Shown: in pieces, positions 17,150 to 26,866 of the stretch
How positions within the stretch are numbered: position 1 is the stretch's first letter
How the letters are laid out: each line of letters starts with the position of its first letter
Assembly: GCA_038231575.1 (NCBI GenBank)
Contig: JBBRLB010000011.1
Location: forward strand, 1 to 64,000
DNA length: 64,000 nt
Direction of reading: 5' to 3'
From: CAITWF01 sp038231575
GTDB taxonomy: Bacteria > Verrucomicrobiota > Verrucomicrobiia > Opitutales > Opitutaceae
Notes under the pieces: model-generated
What the model was told of the DNA's origin: nothing
Seen by the model: the letters and a program-made list of their open reading frames with translations, nothing else
Database searches by the model: none
Program-made: the position numbers and the translations under genes

Positions 17150-20100
17150 GCCGCTTCGAGTTCCGACTCTTTCGGCAGACCGAAGCGACCGAAGCGCAGC
17201 GCGAGCGTCGGGAGGACGAGGAGATTGAGCGCGGTTGACGTCGCGAGGCCGCCGAGGATCACGAGTGCCATCGGACCCTCGATTTCGCAGCCGGCTTCGT
17301 TGCTTTTGAGCGCCAGCGGTAGCAGGCCAAAGGCCGTGACGGTCGCAGTCATCAAGATGGGGACGAGCCGCTCAGACGCGGCGCGGGTGGCGGTGGCAAG
17401 ATTCCACGGCAGACCGTCCTGGCTGACGAGGTGTTCGCAGTGCGAAAGGAGCATGATGGCATTGCGCGTGGTGACGCCGAAGAGGGTGACGAAACCGACC
17501 AGCGAGCCCATGTTGAGCACGCCTCCGCCGGGATCGCCGAAGACGGATTTTAGCCAGAGTGCCAGCACGCCGCCAGCGAGCGCAAACGGGAGGTTGACGA
17601 GAATCACGACGAGGTTGCGCCAGTGTCCGAGGACGACGGCAAGCAGCAGAAGAATCCCGACGGCGGCGATGGCCGAGTGGAGGAGTAATTGGCGGGTCGC
17701 CGCTTTCTGTGCTTCCGCTGCGCCCGCGAACTGGAGATAAACTCCCTTTTGCAGCGGAACTTTTTCCGCGAGAATCCGGCGCGCGTCCGCGACAAAGGAC
17801 TGCACATCGCGGGTGGGATTGCAGGTGATGGTTTGCCGCCGACGCGCGCCATCGTGCAGGATCGAGAACCGGCCCTCGGTCTGATAAACATCGGCGATCG
17901 CGCGGAGTGGCACGCGCTGGCCCGCGGGTGAGGTGAGGAGGAGTGAACCCAGATCCTCGGGATTTTTGCGGTTCGCAGCGTCGAGGGTGACGGCGATGTC
18001 GTTCACCTCATTATCGCGATAGATCTGCGCGACGACTGTGCCTTGATAGGCGGTGTCGATGGCGTCGAGCACGTCAACCGAGCGAAACCCATAGGCCGTG
18101 AGTTGGGCCGGCCGCAGCCGAATTGCCAGGCGCGGTGCGCCGGGCGGTGACTTCACCACCACCTCGGCGGCACCGGGCACGGATTCGAGGGCCTTGGCTA
18201 CGTCAGCGGCCTTGACGTCGAGGTCATCGAGGTTTTCGCCGTAAAGGTTGACGACGACGGGCGCCGTTTCACCGCTGATGCTTTCGCCGATGCGGTCGCC
18301 AAGGAAGGTGAGGATTTCAAATTGAATGCCGGGTGTGTTCTCGAGCGCTGTGCGAATCTCGCCGGACACGGCTTCCTCCTCGTCACCGGAGAGCGGTTTG
18401 AGTTCGATATGAAACTCGCTTTGGTGGGGGCCCCATGTGTCCTCGCCGAGTTCGGCCCGACCGATCTGTTGCTCGACGGTCAAGATATGGGGGTTCGCCA
18501 GCAGGGCCTTGGAGACTTGTTCGCCGATGCGCCGCATCTCGGGGAGAGAGGTTCCCGGCGCCGCCGAAACGCCGAGCACGAAGTGCCCCTCGCGAAATTC
18601 CGGCAGCAACGCGCCGCCGAGTGACGACAATCGCGAGAGGGCGAGCACGACGAACAGCAAGACCGTGGCCATGGTCAACCACGGGTGCCGCGCGACTCCG
18701 CCGAGGATTCGTTCGTAGACGTGACGCAAGACCGACTGGAGGCGGGGGGCGGCGGTATCCTGAAGGTGCTTCGAGAAGAAAACGAGCGTGAGTGCGGGCG
18801 TGACGGTCAATGCCGTGGCGAGCGAGGCGAGAATCGCCAGAATGTAAGTCTTGGCGAGCGGCGCGAAGAAACTGCCTTGCAGGCCGGTGAGCGTCAGCAC
18901 GGGAAGAAACACGAGCGCGACCACGAAAGTCGCGTAGACCACGGCGCTGCGCACCTCGAGCGAGGCGGAAAGAATCACGGCGAGCGTGGAGCGAGGACGC
19001 ACGAGCGTGGAATTTTCCCGCAGGCGGCGCACAATGTTTTCCACGTCAATGATGGCGTCGTCCACCACTTCGCCGATTGCGATGGCGAGGCCGCCGAGCG
19101 TGATGGTGTTGAGCGACACTCCGAACCGGTCCATCACGATGATGGCGGAGAGCAGCGAGAGGGGGATCGCCGCGAGTGAAATCAACGCGGTGCGGACGTG
19201 CCCGAGGAAGAGGAACAGCACGATCGCCACGAGCGCGGCACCGAGGAGCAGGGAACTGCGGATGTGCGAGAGCGACGCTTCGATGAACGACGCGGGGCGG
19301 TGCAGCTTAGGGTAGGACGTAATGCCTTCGCGCTCAATCAGTGGCTTGAGATCCTCGAGGGCGGCCTCGAGGAGCTTGGTGACGTCCATCGTGTTCGCGC
19401 CGTATTGGGTCTTGAGCGTGAGGAGGACGCCGGGCCGGCCCATGATTAGCGAGTCGCCGAACTTGGGCGCCGCACCGTAAGACACCGTGGCGACATCCTT
19501 CAACCGCACGGGCGCGCTGGACGCGCTCAGAACGACCGCGATGTTACCAATGTCTTCCGGGGTTACCAGCTGACCTTCCGTCTGGAGCACCACGCGCTGG
19601 TTGGCGGTCTCGATATAACCGCCGCCGCGAACCCCCGTCGCGGTGCGGGCGGCGTTGAGCACGTCGGTGATCGTCAGGTTGCGGGCGAGAAGTTGATCGG
19701 AGTGAACCTGAATCTGCAACGCGCGCACGTCGCCACCAAACACGGTGCAGCCGGCGACGCCGGGCACGGCGAGGAGGCGAGGCTTCACGGTCCAGTCGGC
19801 AAACGTGCGCAATTCCATCGGCGACATTTTTTCGCTCAGCAGACCGATCTTGAGCACATCCATCGTCGAGGAATAGAGGGGCGACATCTTTGGCGAGTGC
19901 ACCCCCGCAGGCAGCGAGCCGGCGATCTCGCCGAGTTTTTCCCCGAGCGTTTGGCGCGCGAGGTGAATGTCACTGCCCTCCTTGAAGACGACGGTGATGA
20001 CCGAGAGGCCTTGAATGGTTTCCGAGCGCAGCGATTCCTGCGCGCCGAGGCCGTTGATCGCGTTTTCGACGGGGCGGGTGACGAGTGTCTCCACTTGCTC

Positions 20101-20274
20101 GGGCGAGAGGCCGGGCGCTTCCGTCTGCACCGTCACCTGCGGCGGCACGAAGTCGGGAAACACGTCGAGCTTCGCGTGCGCGGCCACCCAAATGCCGTAG
20201 GCGACGACGAGGCAGGCGAGAGTCAGCACCACGCCGCGAAACCGCAGCGAAAACTGGACGATGGCTTGCAGCAT
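17146..20274 (-). CDS. Heavy-metal-type RND efflux pump, inner-membrane subunit (CzcA/CusA-like)
   Basis: The 1042-residue protein has the RND architecture: a helix at the N-terminus, two large periplasmic loops and two groups of membrane helices. FPDFVPPQVTVQTEAPGLSPEQVE is the typical HME-family opening. The fourth helix carries GEVVDDAIIDVENI, with the acidic residues used for proton relay. Pumps of this branch export divalent or monovalent metal ions, but some relatives move organic compounds, so the substrate is uncertain. It is the last gene of a - strand operon (YVTN propeller, outer-membrane factor, adaptor, pump), starting 4 bases after the adaptor stop. No His-rich metal-binding tail is visible. 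Confidence 0.88.
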   Translation of the reverse strand: MLQAIVQFSLRFRGVVLTLACLVVAYGIWVAAHAKLDVFPDFVPPQVTVQTEAPGLSPEQVETLVTRPVENAINGLGAQESLRSETIQGLSVITVVFKEGSDIHLARQTLGEKLGEIAGSLPAGVHSPKMSPLYSSTMDVLKIGLLSEKMSPMELRTFADWTVKPRLLAVPGVAGCTVFGGDVRALQIQVHSDQLLARNLTITDVLNAARTATGVRGGGYIETANQRVVLQTEGQLVTPEDIGNIAVVLSASSAPVRLKDVATVSYGAAPKFGDSLIMGRPGVLLTLKTQYGANTMDVTKLLEAALEDLKPLIEREGITSYPKLHRPASFIEASLSHIRSSLLLGAALVAIVLFLFLGHVRTALISLAAIPLSLLSAIIVMDRFGVSLNTITLGGLAIAIGEVVDDAIIDVENIVRRLRENSTLVRPRSTLAVILSASLEVRSAVVYATFVVALVFLPVLTLTGLQGSFFAPLAKTYILAILASLATALTVTPALTLVFFSKHLQDTAAPRLQSVLRHVYERILGGVARHPWLTMATVLLFVVLALSRLSSLGGALLPEFREGHFVLGVSAAPGTSLPEMRRIGEQVSKALLANPHILTVEQQIGRAELGEDTWGPHQSEFHIELKPLSGDEEEAVSGEIRTALENTPGIQFEILTFLGDRIGESISGETAPVVVNLYGENLDDLDVKAADVAKALESVPGAAEVVVKSPPGAPRLAIRLRPAQLTAYGFRSVDVLDAIDTAYQGTVVAQIYRDNEVNDIAVTLDAANRKNPEDLGSLLLTSPAGQRVPLRAIADVYQTEGRFSILHDGARRRQTITCNPTRDVQSFVADARRILAEKVPLQKGVYLQFAGAAEAQKAATRQLLLHSAIAAVGILLLLAVVLGHWRNLVVILVNLPFALAGGVLALWLKSVFGDPGGGVLNMGSLVGFVTLFGVTTRNAIMLLSHCEHLVSQDGLPWNLATATRAASERLVPILMTATVTAFGLLPLALKSNEAGCEIEGPMALVILGGLATSTALNLLVLPTLALRFGRFGLPKESELEAA

Positions 20275-20277
20275 GGC

Positions 20278-21258
20278 TCAGGGTTCCGCGCCGGCCCCGC
20301 CGGATTGCAACTCGGCCGAAAGCAACTGGCCCGCGCCCGTGAGGGCGACCTGATCGTTTTCTTCGAGTCCGCTGACAATCGTGACGCTCTCGCCGGACGT
20401 GCGGCCGAGCGTGACGATCTTGCGCTCGAACGTGTCCTCTTCCCCGAGCACGTAAACCCACGCGCTGCCCTGATGGTAAACGATGGCCGTGCGCGGCACG
20501 ACGAGAACTTTCTCGGCTTCGCCGGGGCCGGGCAGCGTCACCCGCAGCGCGGCACCGACCGGCGGCGCATGCTTCGCGACGAACGCGAGGAAGCTCACGC
20601 CTTGCAACTGCGCGTCGGCCATCGGGGCCGTCCCGAGAATTTCGGCCTCGACGTCCTCGGTGCCGCCGAGCGCGCCAATCGAGGCTTTCTTCAAGCCGGT
20701 CGCCGGCACGTCGCCGGGCAGCACGTCGATGCGCACGAGCGCCGCACCCGACTCGAGTTCGGTGATGATGGTCTTGAGTTCACTGCTATCCGCGAGCGCG
20801 CGGCCCCAGCCGGAAATGAGGCGCGCGCGGGCCGAGGCGACGGCCACCCGATCGCGCGCGGCGGCGGCTTGCGCGATCTCGAGGGTTTGACTCGAGGCAT
20901 TGGCGCCGGCCTCGAAAAGTTTCTGGACGCGCGCGGCGTCTTTCTCCGACGCCGCGAGGGCGGCGCGCGCGGTTTCCGCCTCGGCGATAAGGGCAATCAG
21001 CGGCGACGGATCCAAAACGCGGCCGAAGGCCTTTACTTCGGGCGCGAGCGTTGAGCTCGTGGGTTTCGCCAGGGTGACGCCCGTGGCAGTGCGCTTCGCG
21101 GCGTTGAGGTGAAGGGCATTTTCCTTGGGCTTTTCCGCGGGCGCGGGAGCGGCACTCGCCGTGGTGGGCGCGATCGCCGCGGTGCGATGCAGGGCGACCC
21201 AGGTTGCGCCCGCACCGACTGCGAGGCCGCCAACGATTCCGAGAATAACTTTTTTCAT
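20278..21258 (-). CDS. RND efflux periplasmic adaptor (membrane fusion protein)
   Basis: The 326-residue protein begins with an N-terminal membrane anchor (VILGIVGGLAVGAGATWVALH). A helical hairpin lies around residues 85-150 (AETARAALAASEKDAARVQKLFEAG), flanked by lipoyl-like and beta-barrel segments, and a C-terminal domain ends QLLSAELQS. This is the CzcB/CusB-type adaptor that links pump and outer-membrane channel. It is shorter than classic CzcB and lacks a metal-binding N-terminal extension. Its ATG overlaps the stop of the outer-membrane factor by four bases. Confidence 0.85.
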   Translation of the reverse strand: MKKVILGIVGGLAVGAGATWVALHRTAAIAPTTASAAPAPAEKPKENALHLNAAKRTATGVTLAKPTSSTLAPEVKAFGRVLDPSPLIALIAEAETARAALAASEKDAARVQKLFEAGANASSQTLEIAQAAAARDRVAVASARARLISGWGRALADSSELKTIITELESGAALVRIDVLPGDVPATGLKKASIGALGGTEDVEAEILGTAPMADAQLQGVSFLAFVAKHAPPVGAALRVTLPGPGEAEKVLVVPRTAIVYHQGSAWVYVLGEEDTFERKIVTLGRTSGESVTIVSGLEENDQVALTGAGQLLSAELQSGGAGAEP

Positions 21259-22667
21259 GGCGTGCGGGGGAGTGGCGGATGCGCTGCGTCGGCAAGGGCG
21301 GCGAGGTGCGGGAAGGGAATTTGCAGGGCATCCTCGAGCTGTCCGGCGGCGAGCGCGGCGGCCGACTCGGCGTCGGTGATCGCGATCTCGGCGGCGGCGG
21401 CCTCGAGTGCCGCGGTCTGCTGTTCGACTTGATCAGCGGCGCCGAGCGCGAGGCGTTGCTGCACGCGCGCAGTTTGCGTGGCGCTCTCGTCGCGCAACGT
21501 GCGCATCTGCGCGATCTGCGAGGTGGCGGCGGCATGCGCGACGACCGCGGCATCGATCGCGGCGATGGCCTGCGCCTGCGTGAGATTGAACTGGGCGACC
21601 GCCTCGGCGCGGCGCGCCGCCGCCTCACCGATCGGGCCCTCATTGCGGTGGAAAATCGGGAGCTCAAATGTCAGCGCAAGGCTCCATTTGTTCGCGCCCT
21701 GATCCCATTGGTAGCCGGGGCCGAGGTGAAAATCTGGCTGCTGCTTCGCGTATTCGAGTTCGAGTGCGGCATGGGCGGATTGAACTTTCGCGAGTGCACC
21801 GACCACATCGGCGCGCGTGTGCAACGACTCGCGGCGCGCCGCCGCGAGCATCTCCGGAGAGAGCGCCGGTGCGGTGGGCGCCAAAAATTGCTGGTCGTCG
21901 AGCGCTGCGAGCGGCACGCCGAGCGCGGCGGCGAGGCGCGCGCGGGCTGCGGCGAATTGGGCAGAGGTATCGGAGAGCGTCGCCCGCAAGCGCAGCGATG
22001 CCATCCGCACCAGTGAAACTTCGGACGCGGAGGCGCGGCCGGCGTCGAAGCGCTGGCTGACCAGCGTCGAAAGCTGGTCCTGCACCGCGGATTGTTGGTG
22101 CACGCCGTGATCGCGCACGGACAACGTGTGCAGTTCGATCAGCGCGCGGCGGAGATCGCTGCGCACCTGCCAGGCCGCTGAGAGCACGGCGAGCCGCGCG
22201 GCCTCCGTGTCGGCGCGCGCGATGTCCTGCTGATGCGCGCGCTTGTTGCCCTGCAGGAGAAAATCAAAATTGATCGCGGGAAACCACGGCGAGAGGCCGG
22301 GTTCGCGGGTCGAGTTGTAGCCGGGGACGAGCGAGATCGTGGGATTCGGACGCGCGGCGGCGGTCTGGCGCCTGGCGCGGGCCGTGGCCCACTGCGCGCG
22401 CGCGACGTCGAGCGACGGGTTATAGTAGAATGCCACCCACGACAACGTCTCGAAGTCCCACGCTGCCTGCCCTGAGCCGGTCGAAGCGGACGGCTCGTGT
22501 CCGAGATTCTCGGCGAGGAACCGGCGCAGCGCAGCGTCTTGCAGCGAACGCCCGCTGAAATTCGCCGCCGCGGTTTCCGGCGAAATATTGGGTGCGGCCG
22601 GCGGATTCGTCGCGCAGGCGGTCAACGCCAGCGCGAGGAGCGACGAAAACGCGAAGCGGCGATTCAC
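21255..22667 (-). CDS. Outer-membrane efflux lipoprotein (TolC/CzcC family)
   Basis: The 470-residue protein is read from GTG 22667, which gives a clean lipoprotein signal (FSSLLALALTAC, lipid Cys18) and leaves 19 bases to the upstream gene. The ORF extends to 22706, but that start would overlap the upstream stop. Two outer-membrane efflux repeats of long helices follow (VAFYYNPSLDVARAQWATARA; FDAGRASASEVSLVRMASLRLRA; LTFELPIFHRNEGPIGEAAARRAEA). It forms the trimeric exit duct of the RND pump. Around plus-strand 22465-22486 the gene carries an in-frame copy of a small palindromic repeat that encodes SASTGSGQA, placed in the flexible region before the first helix. Confidence 0.87.
   Translation of the reverse strand: MNRRFAFSSLLALALTACATNPPAAPNISPETAAANFSGRSLQDAALRRFLAENLGHEPSASTGSGQAAWDFETLSWVAFYYNPSLDVARAQWATARARRQTAAARPNPTISLVPGYNSTREPGLSPWFPAINFDFLLQGNKRAHQQDIARADTEAARLAVLSAAWQVRSDLRRALIELHTLSVRDHGVHQQSAVQDQLSTLVSQRFDAGRASASEVSLVRMASLRLRATLSDTSAQFAAARARLAAALGVPLAALDDQQFLAPTAPALSPEMLAAARRESLHTRADVVGALAKVQSAHAALELEYAKQQPDFHLGPGYQWDQGANKWSLALTFELPIFHRNEGPIGEAAARRAEAVAQFNLTQAQAIAAIDAAVVAHAAATSQIAQMRTLRDESATQTARVQQRLALGAADQVEQQTAALEAAAAEIAITDAESAAALAAGQLEDALQIPFPHLAALADAAHPPLPRTP
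22465..22486. repeat. Dispersed palindromic repeat inside the outer-membrane factor gene
   Basis: A 22-base segment containing CCTGAGCCGGTCGAAG is translated in frame as part of an STGSGQA insert. A related sequence lies inside imuB (37087-37105, opposite orientation). Motifs of the type CCTGAGC...GTCGAAGG are widespread intragenic/intergenic repeats in GC-rich bacteria. Confidence 0.55.
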
Positions 22668-22686
22668 GCGGGCGAAAGGGCTTCGT

Positions 22687-23706
22687 TTACTTCGTCCCGA
22701 CCACAATTACTTCGAATGTGTCGGCGAGGATGGGTGCGCGGGGCGGCCGGCCCCCTTTGACCGGAGCGGGCTTCGGGCCGAACTTCGGAGCGCAGAGATA
22801 GATACGGCCGGTGGACGGATCGATGGTGATGGTCTTCGCTCCCAGCATCGTCGGGACGGCGGGCAGCGCGGTGTATTTGTCGGCGCTGTCCTGTTTGATC
22901 ACGGACATCGTGCCGTCGGGATTCGAGGTGAAGATGAAGCCGGCCTTCGCGTCATAGACGAGGCCATCGGGATCTTCGCCGGCGGCGACGGTTGCGATGA
23001 CCTTGCCGGTGTCGCTGTCCAGCACGACGACCTTGTTGTTGGCGCAGGCGCTGAAAACGCGATGATGGGCCGCATCGACCGCGAGACCGGTGCCGCCTTC
23101 GCCGGGCGCGGCGGACCAGAGCGCCTTGGGCTTGAACGTGTGTGTGTCGAAGACGCCCACGCTGCTCTTGTCCTCGACATTGACGAAGCCTTGGCCGCGG
23201 CCGTCGAAGCCGATGCCCTCGAGTTTGCCGCCGACGTCGATCGTCGCGACCACGTCGCCCGAGACCGGATCGATGACGGTGACTTTGCCGTCGCCGTGGT
23301 TACCGGCGTAAATCTTTTTGCTCTCAGGATCGTATTCGATCGAGTCGGGGTTCGAGCCGGTGGACTTGATCGTCTTGAGCTGCGCGAGCGTTTTCAGATC
23401 GAACATGATCATCGCGTCGTCGATACCGCTGCTGGTGAAACCGTGGCCCGTCCCGGGTGCGATGGCCACGCCGTGCGCACGGGCGACCGGCCCGATCTCG
23501 CCGACTTTTTTGCCGGTCACGAGGTCGAGCACTTCAAATTTTTTCTCGTGCGAAACGTAGAGCCGACGGGCATCGGGATCGACCCGGAGATAGTCGTAGG
23601 TCGAGATATCGCCACCAATCGGGAGGTGGGCGACGACTTTATACTGGGCGTGCGCGGTGAGGGCGGACGCAGCGAGGAGCAGAACGGAACGAATGAGGTG
23701 ACGCAT
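22687..23706 (-). CDS. Secreted YncE-like beta-propeller (YVTN repeat) protein
   Basis: The 339-residue protein has a signal peptide (HLIRSVLLLAASALTAHAQ) and about seven repeats of roughly 40 residues with motifs such as 'R(R/V)(L/F)YVSH', 'IYAGNHGDGKVTVIDPVSGDVVATIDVGG' and 'RVFSACANNKVVVLDSDTGKVIATVAAG'. This is the YVTN/YncE propeller type. Such periplasmic proteins bind ligands or DNA, or serve as scaffolds. It heads the RND efflux operon, 19 bases before the outer-membrane factor GTG, so a sensor or substrate-delivery role is possible but unproven. An 11-bp direct repeat that looks like a response-regulator site lies 62-83 bases upstream. Confidence 0.85.
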   Translation of the reverse strand: MRHLIRSVLLLAASALTAHAQYKVVAHLPIGGDISTYDYLRVDPDARRLYVSHEKKFEVLDLVTGKKVGEIGPVARAHGVAIAPGTGHGFTSSGIDDAMIMFDLKTLAQLKTIKSTGSNPDSIEYDPESKKIYAGNHGDGKVTVIDPVSGDVVATIDVGGKLEGIGFDGRGQGFVNVEDKSSVGVFDTHTFKPKALWSAAPGEGGTGLAVDAAHHRVFSACANNKVVVLDSDTGKVIATVAAGEDPDGLVYDAKAGFIFTSNPDGTMSVIKQDSADKYTALPAVPTMLGAKTITIDPSTGRIYLCAPKFGPKPAPVKGGRPPRAPILADTFEVIVVGTK

Positions 23707-23767
23707 GGGAGGGAAGGGGGGCGCATGCGAACATGCCGGCGCCCCTCCATGCGAGTGTGAAGCCGGG

Positions 23768-23789
23768 CTGTAATCAAACTGTAATCAGG
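23768..23789 (+). promoter_or_regulatory. Tandem 11-bp repeat, OmpR/PhoB-family operator candidate
   Basis: CTGTAATCAAA (23768-23778) is followed directly by CTGTAATCAGG (23779-23789), two head-to-tail units with 9 identical leading bases. The period of 11 bp and the CTGTnAT core match the layout of PhoB boxes and related OmpR-family sites. It lies upstream of the propeller/RND operon (start at 23706 on the - strand). Confidence 0.6.
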
Positions 23790-23823
23790 TGCGCCGGCCG
23801 GTGAAGCGCGCGGAGCGCCGGGC

Positions 23824-23853
23824 AAAAAAGAGGCCGGTCGAATGACCGGCCTC
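23824..23853 (-). terminator. Intrinsic terminator of typA
   Basis: A perfect 10-bp stem (GAGGCCGGTC with its complement, 23830-23853) with a 4-base loop is followed on the - strand by TTTTTT (bases 23829-23824). It lies 26 bases after the typA stop. Confidence 0.9.
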
Positions 23854-23878
23854 GCAAAAGAGAAAACGCGAACGAGGC

Positions 23879-25708
<1,830 letters not shown>

Positions 25709-25820
25709 TGGCGGACGCGTGCGGGTGTTGGAAAAAGAGGCCCAACTTGCTTCGCGGGGGTCCCGAATGCAAGGCCGAAGGCGCGAGGTGCACAACTGTC
25801 ACGGCGGCCTTGGCATTGCG

Positions 25821-25860
25821 AAAAATAAAATGGCCCCAAAACCTTGCGGTTCTGGGGCCA
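25821..25860 (-). terminator. Strong intrinsic terminator upstream of typA
   Basis: On the - strand an 8-bp GC-rich stem (TGGCCCCA, 25831-25838, with 25853-25860), extended by four more pairs after one mismatch and capped by a 4-base loop, is followed by TTTTATTTTT (25830-25821). It ends a transcript that comes from the gene-free region 25861-26700. Confidence 0.88.
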
Positions 25861-26650
25861 AATTATGGGGGTGGGCGTGCGTCACTCGCTCTTTCCCGGC
25901 GGCACACGCTTGGACGCGCTCGCTTTCGCGGGCGGTGTGCTTCCCGACGCCACTCTCCGCGGCATGCGGAGGTTTCGGTCTCATGGCGGGACCGTCCTGA
26001 CCGTTGCCGGTCGGGATTTTTTTGAGTGAGGCCTCTGCGCCCGGTTCGGACACTCCCTGCCGGGAGCGGCGCGCCGGACGTGGTGGGGACACGTCTGCAA
26101 TACCAATCTTCGCGTCCTCACCCTTGCCACGGGGACGGCACCAGCTTTTGGCCGGCCGTTGGCCCCGCGTTACGGGTCTGACCTCTTACCTCTCAGGTTG
26201 CTTTCGCTCTTGCAGCGAGGTGACGTGTTTTTGCACGCCGCCTCATTGAGGAGGTTTGACGAACTTTGCCAGGTTCGCTCGCTCCCCGCCGCCGCGCTGC
26301 CTTTACGCGCCCGATCCGAGTGACCGGATTGGGCCTTTTGGCGGGGTAGGCCCGCCAGACAACGCGACTGCGTTCTGGTCTGCGCAGTAGCAACCGAAAC
26401 CCTCTGGGTAACTGCGTTGGCGCACGGGTCGAAACGCCCCGTGGGCCTGACTCGGCTCGCATGCGGTTTCTAATCGCCGCTTGCCGCTCAGTTCACTTCT
26501 TCGTGGACTTGCCTGACCGAACACGACTTCGGCCAGAGGAACTGGTGAGATATGCCTGCCATACCGCTAACGCGGTGTGGAGGGGGAGCCGGCACCAGCT
26601 GCCGTCACCCTTTCCCCGGTCGCCCGGGATTATCCCAGTCGTGCTCTCGG
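25821..26650 (-). ncRNA. Candidate large structured non-coding RNA
   Basis: About 830 bases without a credible protein gene are packed with perfect hairpins, given in plus coordinates: 25921-25930 (GAAA loop on the - strand) inside 25902-25940, 25999-26012 (GCAA loop), 26340-26356, 26355-26378, 26383-26416 (two nested stems), 26419-26447 (9 pairs with one mismatch), 26517-26532, 26563-26576, 26590-26604 and 26615-26628 (GCGA loop). GNRA loops occur on the - strand sense, and the region ends in the strong - strand terminator at 25821. I looked for RNase P (GAGGAAAGUC), tmRNA, SRP and group II domain V signatures and found none. It could be one RNA, two RNAs or a very long typA leader. The 5' end is a guess; a T-run at 26017-26023 after a hairpin leaves some doubt on strand. 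Confidence 0.5.
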
Positions 26651-26866
26651 CGATTTTTTTCAGACCGCCGCGCTGCGACTGTTCTATCAAGGAACGTTTT
26701 GGACGGTGCGCACAGAATTTGAAAAATGAAGCCTAGGTTCTTCACATTCGGTGCACCGTCGAAATCGGTGAATAAGTTGGGAGCAATCTGGCTCACCGGT
26801 TATTCACCGGGCTTGCCACGACGGGAAATGACCGGACGCTCTGCCGCTCGCCAGATTGGAAATAAC

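Noticed and set aside
25995..26023. Hairpin plus T-run on the + strand as a terminator
   Set aside because: GACCG-TTGC-CGGTC followed by TTTTTTT looks like a terminator, but no + strand gene ends before it; I keep it as a caveat on the strand of the RNA.
25821..26650. RNase P RNA, tmRNA, SRP RNA or group II intron in the structured region
   Set aside because: I searched both strands by eye for GAGGAAAGUC, a tag ORF ending in ALAA, the SRP core and a domain V hairpin; none was found. A covariance search could still reverse this.
25844..26736. Several 60-97 codon ORFs on both strands in the gene-free region
   Set aside because: Arg/Pro/Ser-rich translations across perfect hairpins, no start context, no homology recognised; interpreted as RNA, not protein.
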